Shown here piece by piece: positions 1-7,224 of a DNA stretch of 7,577 nucleotides (the stretch's first letter is position 1; each line of letters begins with the position of its first letter). Source of the stretch: Microbacteriaceae bacterium (lineage in GTDB: Bacteria > Actinomycetota > Actinomycetes > Actinomycetales > Microbacteriaceae); contig WOYR01000093.1 of the NCBI GenBank assembly GCA_011620705.1, forward strand, positions 1-7,577. The letters are read 5' to 3'. The notes beneath the pieces are model-generated. The model worked only from the letters and a program-made list of their open reading frames with translations, searched no databases and was not told the DNA's origin. The position numbers and the translations under genes are program-made.

Positions 1-85
1 GGAGGATTCGCCTAGTGGCCTATGGCGCACGCTTGGAAAGCGTGTTGGGTGAAAGCCCTCGGGGGTTCGAATCCCCCATCCTCCG
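1..85 (+). tRNA. tRNA-Ser (anticodon GGA)
   Basis: A complete class II tRNA folds by eye. The acceptor stem pairs 1-7 (GGAGGAT) with 78-84 (ATCCTCC). The D stem is GCC 10-12 with GGC 24-26. The anticodon stem is CACGC 28-32 with GCGTG 40-44, closing a TTGGAAA loop with anticodon GGA at 35-37, which reads UCC and UCU serine codons. A long variable arm (45-60) has a GGG/CCC stem, as expected for serine. The T arm is GGGGG-TTCGAAT-CCCCC (61-77). The discriminator base G85 is the serine identity base. CCA is not encoded, because the next bases are CCC. The gene starts at the window's first base, so its promoter lies outside. Confidence 0.97.
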
Positions 86-112
86 CCCCCCAGCATCACG
101 CCACCGCACATC

Positions 113-144
113 GAGTCACCGAGTCACCGAGCCACCGAGCCACC
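113..144. repeat. Four tandem 8-bp repeats
   Basis: Four head-to-tail 8-mers, GAGTCACC twice then GAGCCACC twice, fill most of the spacer between the tRNA and the next gene. A partial fifth copy (GAGCGC) runs into the ribosome binding site. The copies differ by one T/C change. There is no coding or hairpin reason for the pattern that I can see. It may be slippage-generated spacer or part of a 5' leader; no function is assigned. Confidence 0.8.
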
Positions 145-163
145 GAGCGCAGGAGGGACCGCG

Positions 164-796
164 ATGACCAGCACCGCGACCACCGTGCGGATCCGCCCGC
201 GCCGCTCCCTCGTGGTGACCGCCTTCTTCTCGATCGTGCTGGCCATGATCCCGGTGTTCGGGGTGCTCTACTGGTTCGCCGGGCAGCACGGCAGCTGGAT
301 GCCGGTGCTCGTCGTGCACCTCGCCGTGACGGCCATGAGCATCGCCGTGCTGCTGCGGCAGTTGACGGTCTACACCGAGGTGACCGCGACCGAACTGGTC
401 GGGCGGGGCATCTTCAGCCCCCTGCTGCGCGTGCCGCTCAGCAGCATCGCGCGTGTCGACGTCGTTCCGTGCTACGTCGGCCAGTCCCCCGACGCCGTGC
501 AGCAACTGCTGGTGCGCGACGCCTCGGGCAGACGGCTGTTCCGGATGCGCGGCAACTTCTGGCATGCCGCCGACTTCGCGGCCGTCGTCGACGCGCTCCC
601 CGTGCGCGCGACCGTCGTCAAGGAGCCGATGAGCATCCGCGAGTTCTACCGCGACTATCCGGGGAGCGCGTACTGGTTCGAGAACAGGCGCGCCATCTGG
701 ATCGTCGTGATCGTCGTGCTGGGCCTGCTCGCCGTCGCGGGCGCCGCCCGGATCATGACGGTCCTGGGGATGCGGGTCGCGTTCCTGTCGAACTGA
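164..796 (+). CDS. Hypothetical membrane protein, PH-like middle region
   Basis: A 210-residue protein that I cannot assign to a named gene. Its N-terminus is basic (R9, R11, R13, R14). Hydrophobic segments lie near residues 15-38 and 46-64, and a third near 177-196 is followed by a short tail. The 110 or so residues between the second and third segments alternate polar and hydrophobic residues in a beta-rich way (TVYTEVTATELVGRG, then a VPLSSIARVDVV stretch). This resembles the bacterial PH-like domains found in small actinobacterial membrane proteins; that assignment is inference. The start is well supported: AGGAGG at 151-156 lies 7 bases before the ATG. The last 44 bases also encode the C-terminus of the opposite-strand dehydrogenase. 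It is probably a single-gene unit; no partner gene suggests its role. Confidence 0.85.
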   Translation: MTSTATTVRIRPRRSLVVTAFFSIVLAMIPVFGVLYWFAGQHGSWMPVLVVHLAVTAMSIAVLLRQLTVYTEVTATELVGRGIFSPLLRVPLSSIARVDVVPCYVGQSPDAVQQLLVRDASGRRLFRMRGNFWHAADFAAVVDALPVRATVVKEPMSIREFYRDYPGSAYWFENRRAIWIVVIVVLGLLAVAGAARIMTVLGMRVAFLSN

Positions 797-2060
797 GCCG
801 GTCCTCCAGCCCCCAGGCCTGGCCGTAGCCGCCCTCGGCCTCCGGCCTCTTCATCAGCTCCAGGAAGGGCGCGGCGGGGAACGCCTCAGGGCCGAGCACG
901 CCGGTGCCGGTCCAGGTGCCGTCGGCGAGCAGTTCGAGCGCGATCACCGGGTTGAGCGCGGTCTGCCACACCACGCACTGGCTCTCGTACTCGGCCATCG
1001 TCCACTCGTTGTCGCTGACGTGGTACAGGTACACCTCCCGCGGCGCCCCGTCCTTGCCGGTGCCGGTGGCCCAGACGCCCGCGCAGGTCTTGCCCGTCAT
1101 CCGGGGTCCGATGGTCGCCGGATCGGGCAGGGCCGCCGCGACCACGTCGCGCGGTGCGACCTCGACCGGCCCGTCGGCGCTGCGCACGCGCAGCGGGGCG
1201 ACGGAGTCGAGGTGGAGGGTGTGCAGGGTCTTCAGCACCCCGATGAACTCGTCGCCGAGCCCGTACTTGAAGGTCACGCGCTGCGCATCGAGCCAGCGCG
1301 GCATGAGCAGCACCTCCTCGTGCTCCACGTTGACGCACTCGACAGGCCCGATCCCCTCGGGGAACACGAAGATCTCCGGCTCGGAGAAGGGCGGCGTGGT
1401 GAACCAGCCCCTGTCCTTCTCCCAGATCACCGGGGGGTTCAGGCATTCCTCGATGGTGGTCCAGATCGAGAACGATGGCGCGAAGATCTCGTTGCCGGCC
1501 TCGTCGCGCACCACCAGGTCGGCCCCATCGCGGGTGCCGAGCTCATCGACCGACGAGAACAGCTCATCCACCGCGTAGCGCGCGAAGACGTCGCTCAGCC
1601 CGGGCTCGACGCCCATGCCCACCAGCGCGAGCCGGCCGGCCTTCTCCCAGTCGGGAGCCTGCTCGAACTGATCGTCGCCGAGTTTGACCCCCGTCTCGCG
1701 GTACGGGTCGACCGGATGCGGCTCCGACAGGCTCATCGCCATGTCGAGGTAGTCGGCTCCTGCAGCGAGCGCGCCCGCGAAGATGGTCGGGACGAATTTC
1801 GGCTCGACGGCGTTCATCACATGGGTGGCGCCGTGCTCCCGGGCGAGGGCCGAGACGCTGTCCGGGTCGGACGCGTCGATCCGCGCCGGGACGAACCGCC
1901 CGCCCTGGTCGCCGTGCTTCGCCGTGATCCAGGCGATGGTGCGCTCGGCGCGCGACAGGTCGTAGTCGCTGACGACCATCAGCTCGAAGAAGTTCCGCCG
2001 CGCGGCGATCTTGGCGATGGCGTCGCCGACGCCGCCGGCGCCCACGAGGAGGATTCTCAT
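753..2060 (-). CDS. Saccharopine dehydrogenase family oxidoreductase
   Basis: A 435-residue cytosolic protein. The N-terminus is a Rossmann dinucleotide-binding fold with the glycine motif GAGGVG at residues 7-12, followed by a VVSDYDLSRAE strand/helix that would contact the cofactor ribose. The middle and C-terminal parts match the catalytic/C-terminal domain of the saccharopine dehydrogenase family, for example the MGVEPGLSDVFARYAVDE stretch and a conserved-looking SFSIWTTIEECLNPP. Known members reduce or oxidise amino-acid conjugates with NAD(P)H (saccharopine or carboxynorspermidine). No lysine or polyamine gene is nearby, so the substrate cannot be fixed. The length is normal and the frame is intact. 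No convincing Shine-Dalgarno precedes the ATG, and a TAGGTT hexamer 6 bases upstream suggests a leaderless start. The last 14 codons plus the stop overlap the convergent membrane-protein gene. It lies 44 bp beyond the sugar-binding protein gene and may be partly co-transcribed with it, though its function looks unrelated. Confidence 0.92.
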   Translation of the reverse strand: MRILLVGAGGVGDAIAKIAARRNFFELMVVSDYDLSRAERTIAWITAKHGDQGGRFVPARIDASDPDSVSALAREHGATHVMNAVEPKFVPTIFAGALAAGADYLDMAMSLSEPHPVDPYRETGVKLGDDQFEQAPDWEKAGRLALVGMGVEPGLSDVFARYAVDELFSSVDELGTRDGADLVVRDEAGNEIFAPSFSIWTTIEECLNPPVIWEKDRGWFTTPPFSEPEIFVFPEGIGPVECVNVEHEEVLLMPRWLDAQRVTFKYGLGDEFIGVLKTLHTLHLDSVAPLRVRSADGPVEVAPRDVVAAALPDPATIGPRMTGKTCAGVWATGTGKDGAPREVYLYHVSDNEWTMAEYESQCVVWQTALNPVIALELLADGTWTGTGVLGPEAFPAAPFLELMKRPEAEGGYGQAWGLEDRLSSTGTRPASPGPS

Positions 2061-2066
2061 GGGGCG

Positions 2067-2072
2067 AACCTA
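2067..2072 (-). promoter_or_regulatory. Candidate -10 element for a leaderless transcript
   Basis: Read on the minus strand, TAGGTT (fitting the actinobacterial TANNNT pattern) is followed by six bases, CGCCCC, and then the ATG of the saccharopine-dehydrogenase-family gene. A transcript started by this hexamer would begin at or very near the start codon. The -35 region is weak: a GTGAC at 2095-2099 is spaced too far away. The lack of a ribosome binding site supports a leaderless reading. The whole intergenic gap (2061-2104) is 44 bp and holds no clear terminator for the transporter operon. Confidence 0.4.
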
Positions 2073-2104
2073 TCAAGCAGGTCGGCCTCCCCGGGTCACC
2101 GCCG

Positions 2105-3217
2105 TCAGCGCCTGGTGAGCGGCTCGAGGATCGGGTCGTTCTGGTACGACTGGGCCGCGTTCTCACGCGTGACCAGTTGCGGCGGCAGCAGGAAGGTCGG
2201 CACGAGCTTCATCCCGTTGTCGTACGAGGTGGTGTCGTTCACGTCCACCTTCTTGCCCTGCTGCAGCTCGTCCACCATCCTGATCGCCTCCGCGACCAGC
2301 TTGCGGGTGTCCTTGTTGATCGTGGAGTACTGGATGCCGGCCATGATCGACTTCACCGAGTCCGCCTCCGAGTCCTGGCCGGTGACGATCGGGTACGGCT
2401 TGCCCGCGGTGCTGACGGACTGCAGGATCGCGCGGGCCAGGGTGTCGTTCGGCGAGAGCACCCCGTCCAGCTGCACGCTCGTGTAGAAACCCGCCAGCAG
2501 GGTGTCCATGCGGCTCTGGGCGTTCTGCGCCAGCCAGCCCTGGGTGGTGACCTGCTTGAACGCGGTCTGCCCCGACACCACGTGCAGGGTGCCGTCGTCG
2601 ATCTTCGGCTGCAGGACCTTCATCGCGCCCCCGAAGAACACGCTCGAGTTGTTGTCATCGGGCGAGCCGGCGAACAGCTCGATGTTGTAGCTGCTCCTGC
2701 CCGGGTTCTTGGCCTTCATCCCGTCCAGCAGCGCCTGGCCCTGCAGCTCGCCGACGCGCTCGTTGTCGTATGCGACGTAGTAGTCCAGATCCCGGGTGTT
2801 CAGGATGAGGCGGTCGTAGGCGATCACGACCGCGCCCGCCTTCTTCGCATCAGCGAGCTGGGTGGAGAGCTGCCTGCCATCCTTGGCGCCGATGATGATC
2901 ACCTTCGCGCCGTTCGTGATCATCGACTCGATCTGGTTCTGCTGCTCGGGAACGGTGTTCGTGGCAGGCGCGTACTGCACATCGGGCGAGTACCCCTCAG
3001 CCGCGAGCCCCTGCGTGAACAGCCGACCGGCGATGGCGAAGTTCTCGCTGGTCTTGTCGGGCAGCGCGACGCCGATGGTCGCGTGCGCCGGGAACCCGGT
3101 GGAGGATGCCGCGGCCTCCTCGGCTCGGGACGTGCAGGCGGTGGTGAGAGCGAGGGCTCCCAGGACGACCGCGATGAGTGCCGAGCGGGCCATGCGCCGG
3201 GCCGGGCGCCGGTTCAT
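2105..3217 (-). CDS. chvE: ChvE-type multiple monosaccharide-binding lipoprotein
   Basis: A 370-residue extracytoplasmic solute-binding protein of the Peripla_BP_4 (ribose/galactose-binding) type. The N-terminus is a lipoprotein signal: basic residues, a hydrophobic stretch at about 12-27, and a lipobox ending LTTAC with the lipidated cysteine at position 28. The -3 residue is threonine, which is slightly unusual. Segments typical of ChvE are visible: VIAYDRLILN (131-140), YYVAYDN (146-152), IELFAGSPDDNN (179-190), VLSPND (253-258), and TGQDSE (279-284) followed by SIMAGIQYSTINKDTRKL. ChvE homologues bind aldoses such as glucose, galactose, arabinose and xylose; which one applies here cannot be told. 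The start is ATG in an ATGA overlap with the permease stop, with GGAGG at 3227-3231 nine bases upstream. The in-frame reading extends much further upstream without a stop, but that extension is an antisense-of-frame shadow of the permease gene. It is the last gene of the operon. Confidence 0.95.
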   Translation of the reverse strand: MNRRPARRMARSALIAVVLGALALTTACTSRAEEAAASSTGFPAHATIGVALPDKTSENFAIAGRLFTQGLAAEGYSPDVQYAPATNTVPEQQNQIESMITNGAKVIIIGAKDGRQLSTQLADAKKAGAVVIAYDRLILNTRDLDYYVAYDNERVGELQGQALLDGMKAKNPGRSSYNIELFAGSPDDNNSSVFFGGAMKVLQPKIDDGTLHVVSGQTAFKQVTTQGWLAQNAQSRMDTLLAGFYTSVQLDGVLSPNDTLARAILQSVSTAGKPYPIVTGQDSEADSVKSIMAGIQYSTINKDTRKLVAEAIRMVDELQQGKKVDVNDTTSYDNGMKLVPTFLLPPQLVTRENAAQSYQNDPILEPLTRR

Positions 3218-4578
3218 GAGCCGCTGCCTCCGTGCTCGACGGGCATGTCGAGGGGCGTGTCGAGAGGCGTCTTGTCCGGTGGGGGGACCTCGGCCGTCGG
3301 CGCGAGGGCGCGCCGCTGCAGGCGCCCGATGATCGAGGGCCGTCCGCGGCTCTTGCTGTAGACGTCGAGGCCGACCGCCACCAGGAGCACCATGCCCTTG
3401 ATGATCTGCACGCGGTCGGAACTGACGCCCAGCAGCGAGAGGCCGTTGTTGAGGACGGCGATGACGAGTCCGCCGACCACCGAGCCGACGATCGTGCCGA
3501 TGCCGCCGGAGACGGCCGCGCCGCCGATGAAGACCGCGGCGATCGCGTCGAGCTCCCAGCCGATGCCGTCTCCCGGGCCGGATGCGGCGGCGCGCGCCAC
3601 CCACATCTCCCCCGCGAAGGCGGCGATGACCGACATGTTCACCATCACGAAGAAGTTGACGCGGCGGATCTTGACACCGGACAGCTCTGCGGCCCGCCAG
3701 TTGCCGCCGACGGCGTAGATGTGGCGGCCGATCACGGTGCGGTTGGACAGGAAGGAGTACCCGAGCACGAGCACCACCAGGATCACCCCGGAGACCGGGA
3801 AGCTGGTGCCGGCCGGCCCCTTGGCGAACAGGTAGCTCGCGCCGGCGATCACCACGACCAGGACCGCCACCCGCACGACCGCGGCCCAGAGCGGGACCAG
3901 CTCGGAGCCCGCCCGGCGAGCGCCCCGCCGCCGCACCGCCTCGCGCACGACGACGAGCGCGACCGCGACCGCGCCGAGCACGACGGTCGAGAGGTTGAGC
4001 TGCACGCCCCACGCCGGATCGGGCAGGTAGCCGCTCCCGAGGAACGCGAAGGTGTTGCCGGCGGGCAGGCTCACGCTCGTCGAGTTGCCGACGAACTGGT
4101 TGGCCCCGCGGAAGATGAGCATCCCGGCGAGGGTGACGATGAAGGCTGGCACCCCGACATAGGCGACCCAGAAGCCCTGCCAGGCTCCGACCAGTGCGCC
4201 GACCGCGAGCCCGAGCAGCAGCGCCAAGGCCCACGGCAGGTGCCATTGGTCGATGGAGATCGCGACCACGATCCCCACGAAGGCGGCGACGGAGCCCACC
4301 GAGAGGTCGATGTGCCCTGCGATGATCACCAGCACCATCCCGACGGCGAGGATCAGCACATAGGCGTTGCCGTTGACCAGGTTGAGCAGGTTGATGGGGT
4401 CGAGCGTCTTGCCGCCGGTGAGGACCTGGAAGAACACGATGATCGCCACCAGGGCGCCCAGGATGCCGAACTGCCGCCCGGAGGACTGCAGGCCCATCAG
4501 CAGGCGCAGCTCGCCGAGCCGGAACCGGCGGGCCGGGGGCTTCTGGGCGGGCTCGGAGGTCGTGCTGTCGTCGCTCAT
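3214..4578 (-). CDS. mmsB: Multiple monosaccharide ABC transporter permease MmsB/GguB
   Basis: A 454-residue polytopic membrane protein of the branched-chain/ribose permease family (BPD_transp_2), forming the sugar channel of the importer. Diagnostic segments are GHIDLSVGS (88-96), GRHIYAVGGNWRAAELSG (about 284-301), and the glycine-rich ELDAIAAVFIGGAAVSGG region (from about 342), which includes the loop that couples to the ATPase. There are roughly ten hydrophobic segments. It is somewhat longer than the roughly 400 residues I would expect for GguB. The additions are a polar N-terminus of about 35 residues, a basic loop around 'REAVRRRGARR' in the middle, and a proline-rich C-terminal tail of about 40 residues containing the tetrapeptide repeat PDKT-PLDT-PLDM. 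The ATG at 4578 overlaps the ATPase stop as ATGA. AGAAGG lies about ten bases upstream as a modest ribosome binding site, so translational coupling is likely. Confidence 0.95.
   Translation of the reverse strand: MSDDSTTSEPAQKPPARRFRLGELRLLMGLQSSGRQFGILGALVAIIVFFQVLTGGKTLDPINLLNLVNGNAYVLILAVGMVLVIIAGHIDLSVGSVAAFVGIVVAISIDQWHLPWALALLLGLAVGALVGAWQGFWVAYVGVPAFIVTLAGMLIFRGANQFVGNSTSVSLPAGNTFAFLGSGYLPDPAWGVQLNLSTVVLGAVAVALVVVREAVRRRGARRAGSELVPLWAAVVRVAVLVVVIAGASYLFAKGPAGTSFPVSGVILVVLVLGYSFLSNRTVIGRHIYAVGGNWRAAELSGVKIRRVNFFVMVNMSVIAAFAGEMWVARAAASGPGDGIGWELDAIAAVFIGGAAVSGGIGTIVGSVVGGLVIAVLNNGLSLLGVSSDRVQIIKGMVLLVAVGLDVYSKSRGRPSIIGRLQRRALAPTAEVPPPDKTPLDTPLDMPVEHGGSGS
3244..3279 (-). repeat. 12-bp in-frame repeat in the mmsB tail
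   Basis: Three 12-bp units lie head to tail on the plus strand: CATGTCGAGGGG (3244-3255), CGTGTCGAGAGG (3256-3267) and the degenerate CGTCTTGTCCGG (3268-3279). In mmsB they encode PLDM, PLDT and PDKT. The unit is a multiple of three, so copy number can change without breaking the frame. The repeat sits in a cytosolic-tail region after the last hydrophobic segment, where sequence constraint is probably low. Confidence 0.6.
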
Positions 4579-6152
4579 CGGGTGGCGGCCTTCTTCTGGG
4601 TGGTGGTGATGCTGCGCATCAGCGTCTCGGGGTCGGCATCCGCGACGGCCAGGTCGTTGGTGATGGCGCCCTCGAAGATCGTGTAGATCCGGTCGCAGAT
4701 GCCGAGCAGCTCCGGCAGCTCGGAGGAGATGAGCACGATCCCGCTGCCCTGCGCTGCGAGGCGCTGGATGATCCCGTAGATCTCGAACTTGGCGCCGACG
4801 TCGATGCCCCGCGTCGGCTCGTCGAGGATCAGCAGTTCGGGGTCGGTGAACATCCACTTCGCCAGCACGACCTTCTGCTGGTTCCCGCCGGACAGCCGCG
4901 AGACGCCTTCGTCGATGCTGGGCGTCTTGATGCGCAGACCGGAGCGGTAGGACTCGGCGGCGCGGCGCTCCTCGCCGTCATCGACCAGTCCGAAGCGCGC
5001 GACCTTGCCCAGTCCGGCCGAGACCACGGACTCCTTGACATCGTCGAGCAGGTTGAGCCCGAGCGCCGTCCGGTCCTCGCTGACGTAGGCGATCCCGTGC
5101 GCGATCGCCTCGGAGGCGTCGTTGAGCACGATCTCGCGGCCGTCCTTGAAGATCCGTCCCGAGACGTAGCTGCCGTACGACCTCCCGAACACGCTCATCG
5201 CCAGCTCGGTCCGTCCCGCGCCCATCAGGCCGGCGAGCCCCACGATCTCGCCGCGGCGCACCGAGAAGCTCTCGTTCTTGCAGACCAGCCGTTCCGGGGA
5301 CTGCGGGTGCCGGACGGTCCAGTCGCGCACCTCGAAGAACACCTCGCCGATCCGCGGCTGGCGGTCGGGGAAACGGCTCTGCAGGCTGCGGCCCACCATT
5401 CCCCGGATGATGCGGTCCTCATCCACCTCGTGCGCTTTCACGCTCAGCGTCTCGATCGCGTGCCCGTCGCGCAGGATCGTGATCGAATCCGCGATCTGCT
5501 CGATCTCGTTCAGCTTGTGGCTGATGATGATGGAGCTCACGCCACGGTCCTTGAGGCCCAGGATGAGGTCGAGCAGGTGCTGCGAGTCCGCGCCGTTCAG
5601 CGTCGCGGTCGGCTCGTCGAGGATCAGCAGCTTCACGTCCTTGTGCAGCGCGCGGGCGATCTCGACCAGCTGCTGCTTGCCGACCCCGAGGTGCTTGATC
5701 GGGGTGGCGGGATGCTCGCGCAAGCCGACCAGGGCGAGCAGCTCCTCGGCCCGCCGGTTCTCCTCGCCCCAGTCGATCACCCCGCCGCGGGTGATCTCGC
5801 TGCCGAGGAAGATGTTCTCGGTGATCGACAGCTCCGGGATGAGGGCGAACTCCTGGTGGATCGTGACGATGCCGACCGCCTCGCTCGAGCCGACGCCCCG
5901 GAACCGCTGCAGCTTCCCCTCGTACACGATGTCGCCGCGGTAGGAGCCGTAAGGATGCACGCCGGACAGCACCTTCATCAGAGTCGACTTGCCCGCCCCG
6001 TTCTCGCCGGCCACGGCGTGGATCTGCCCGGGGCCGACCGAGATGGACACATCGGAGAGCGCCTTCACACCCGGGAACTCCTTCGAGATGCCGCGCATCT
6101 CGAGAATCGGCGGCACGACGTCGATCCCGGCCTGCGGGTTCTGCGCGCTCAC
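4575..6152 (-). CDS. mmsA: Multiple monosaccharide ABC transporter ATPase MmsA/GguA
   Basis: A 525-residue fused double ATPase that powers sugar import with MmsB and the ChvE-like lipoprotein. First domain: Walker A GENGAGKST (49-57), Q-loop HQEFALIPELS (99-109), Walker B LLILDEP (175-181), H-loop H212. Its signature is LGVGKQQ (155-161) instead of LSGGQ, as is usual in this family. Second domain: degenerate Walker A GLMGAGRTE (308-316) with arginine in place of the catalytic lysine, canonical signature LSGGNQQ (420-426), and Walker B LLILDEP (440-446) followed by TRGIDVGAK. This asymmetry is normal for RbsA/MglA/GguA-type proteins and is not a defect. The start is a GTG inside a GTGA overlap with the regulator's stop, preceded by GAGGGGG five bases upstream. 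The reading frame stays open far upstream, but that part is a shadow of the LacI gene. The protein ends four bases into mmsB. Confidence 0.96.
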   Translation of the reverse strand: MSAQNPQAGIDVVPPILEMRGISKEFPGVKALSDVSISVGPGQIHAVAGENGAGKSTLMKVLSGVHPYGSYRGDIVYEGKLQRFRGVGSSEAVGIVTIHQEFALIPELSITENIFLGSEITRGGVIDWGEENRRAEELLALVGLREHPATPIKHLGVGKQQLVEIARALHKDVKLLILDEPTATLNGADSQHLLDLILGLKDRGVSSIIISHKLNEIEQIADSITILRDGHAIETLSVKAHEVDEDRIIRGMVGRSLQSRFPDRQPRIGEVFFEVRDWTVRHPQSPERLVCKNESFSVRRGEIVGLAGLMGAGRTELAMSVFGRSYGSYVSGRIFKDGREIVLNDASEAIAHGIAYVSEDRTALGLNLLDDVKESVVSAGLGKVARFGLVDDGEERRAAESYRSGLRIKTPSIDEGVSRLSGGNQQKVVLAKWMFTDPELLILDEPTRGIDVGAKFEIYGIIQRLAAQGSGIVLISSELPELLGICDRIYTIFEGAITNDLAVADADPETLMRSITTTQKKAATR

Positions 6153-7171
6153 GCCGACCCCCTCGGGGCGGCCGTCGACGAGCGCTGCACCAGCACCGGC
6201 CGGATCGGCTCGGCGTGGCGCCGGCCGCCCGCGCCGAGCTCGGCGAGCAGCAGGTCGACCGAGCGCCGTCCGATCTCGGCGAAGTCCTGCCGGATCGTGG
6301 TGAGCGGCGGCCAGTAGTGGGCCGCCTCCGGGATGTCGTCGAAGCCCACGACGCTGACATCCTCCGGCACACCGATGCCCGCCTCGCGGAAGGCGTGCAG
6401 CAGCCCGAGCGCCATCTGGTCGTTCGAGCAGAAGACGGCGGTGAAGTCCTCGCCGCGCAGCAGCTCGCGGCCCGCGAGGTACCCGAACTCGGCCGTCCAG
6501 TCGCCGAGCACCGGCGGCCGCACCATCAGCTCGGCGTCGGCGACCTCGCGCAGGTAGCCCTGCATCCTCGCCTCGGCGTCGATCCAGTCCTGCGGGCCCG
6601 CCAGGTGGATGATGCGCCGGTGCCCGAGCTCGATCAGATGGCGGGTGGCCAGGCGCGCACCCTCGAACTGGTCGACCGAGATGCTGTGCGGCACGTCGCG
6701 CCGTTCGGGATCGAGCAGCACATAGGGCACGCGCAGCGGCGTCGAGCTGAGCAGATCGAAGACACGGGCCTGCGGGGCGACCACGGCGAGGGCGCGCACC
6801 GCCTGCCCGTCCAGCTGATCGAGGGCGTCGCGCACCGAGCGGTCGTCGCTGGCCGTGGTGACGATGGCCAGGGTGAAGCCCGCCTCGCGGGCGGCATCCT
6901 CGATCTCGTACAGGATGGTCTGCGCGCCGTAGGCGGCTGCGCGGGTGGCCACGAGCACGCCGATCACGCTCGACGTGCTCGTGACCAGCGCGCGTGCGGC
7001 CTGGTTGGGCCGGTAGCCGAGCTGCTCGATCACCTCGAGCACGCGCTGCCGCGTCTCGGGCCGCAGCCGCGGCGAGTCGTTGATCACCCGTGACACCGTC
7101 TGGTACGACACACCGGCCTCGCGCGCCACATCCCGGATGTTCGGTGCGCGCGTCGTCGTCGGCTCGGTCAC
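6149..7171 (-). CDS. LacI-family transcriptional regulator of the sugar transporter
   Basis: A 340-residue DNA-binding regulator from the chosen start. The N-terminal LacI helix-turn-helix reads NIRDVAREAGVSYQTVSRVIND (split here for reading: NIRDVAREAG, then VSYQTVSRVIND, residues 11-32). The hinge helix has the conserved LGYRPNQAARAL (51-62), and a periplasmic-binding-protein-like sensor domain follows, with CSNDQMALGLL and VSVVGFDDIPEA typical of the family. The GTG at 7171 was chosen because it leaves the usual short tail before the HTH and has GGGAGG just upstream, though only three bases away. An in-frame GTG at 7201, with AGGA ten bases upstream, would add ten residues and cannot be excluded. 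As the first gene of the operon it most likely represses itself and the transporter until a sugar ligand binds. The ligand is unknown. Confidence 0.93.
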   Translation of the reverse strand: MTEPTTTRAPNIRDVAREAGVSYQTVSRVINDSPRLRPETRQRVLEVIEQLGYRPNQAARALVTSTSSVIGVLVATRAAAYGAQTILYEIEDAAREAGFTLAIVTTASDDRSVRDALDQLDGQAVRALAVVAPQARVFDLLSSTPLRVPYVLLDPERRDVPHSISVDQFEGARLATRHLIELGHRRIIHLAGPQDWIDAEARMQGYLREVADAELMVRPPVLGDWTAEFGYLAGRELLRGEDFTAVFCSNDQMALGLLHAFREAGIGVPEDVSVVGFDDIPEAAHYWPPLTTIRQDFAEIGRRSVDLLLAELGAGGRRHAEPIRPVLVQRSSTAAPRGSA

Positions 7172-7224
7172 GTGCCTCCCGACGTGGTGGATGGGGCGCA
7201 CCGTCGGGATGTCCTACGGCGAGG

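Noticed and set aside
1..85. tRNA-Ser as the attachment site of an integrated element
   Set aside because: No integrase lies beside it and I saw no second copy of its 3' end in the window; the following genes look like ordinary chromosomal genes.
308..316. Apparent loss of the Walker A lysine in the second ATPase domain (residues 308-316 of the protein encoded at 4575-6152)
   Set aside because: GLMGAGRTE with arginine is the normal form in the second domain of sugar-importer ATPases of the RbsA/MglA/GguA type. The coordinates given are residue numbers.
1020..2486. Long plus-strand open frame of 488 codons opposite the dehydrogenase and binding-protein genes
   Set aside because: It crosses two real genes and their intergenic gap, is rich in Arg, Gly and Asp with no recognisable domain, and has no ribosome binding site; it is a by-product of high GC.
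3232..4686. Plus-strand open frame of 484 codons opposite the permease
   Set aside because: Its product is a low-complexity His/Asp/Glu/Arg-rich string, the typical mirror of a hydrophobic membrane protein gene in GC-rich DNA.
5097..6317. Plus-strand open frame of 406 codons opposite the ATPase and regulator
   Set aside because: It is antisense to strongly conserved Walker and signature motifs and shows no family resemblance of its own.
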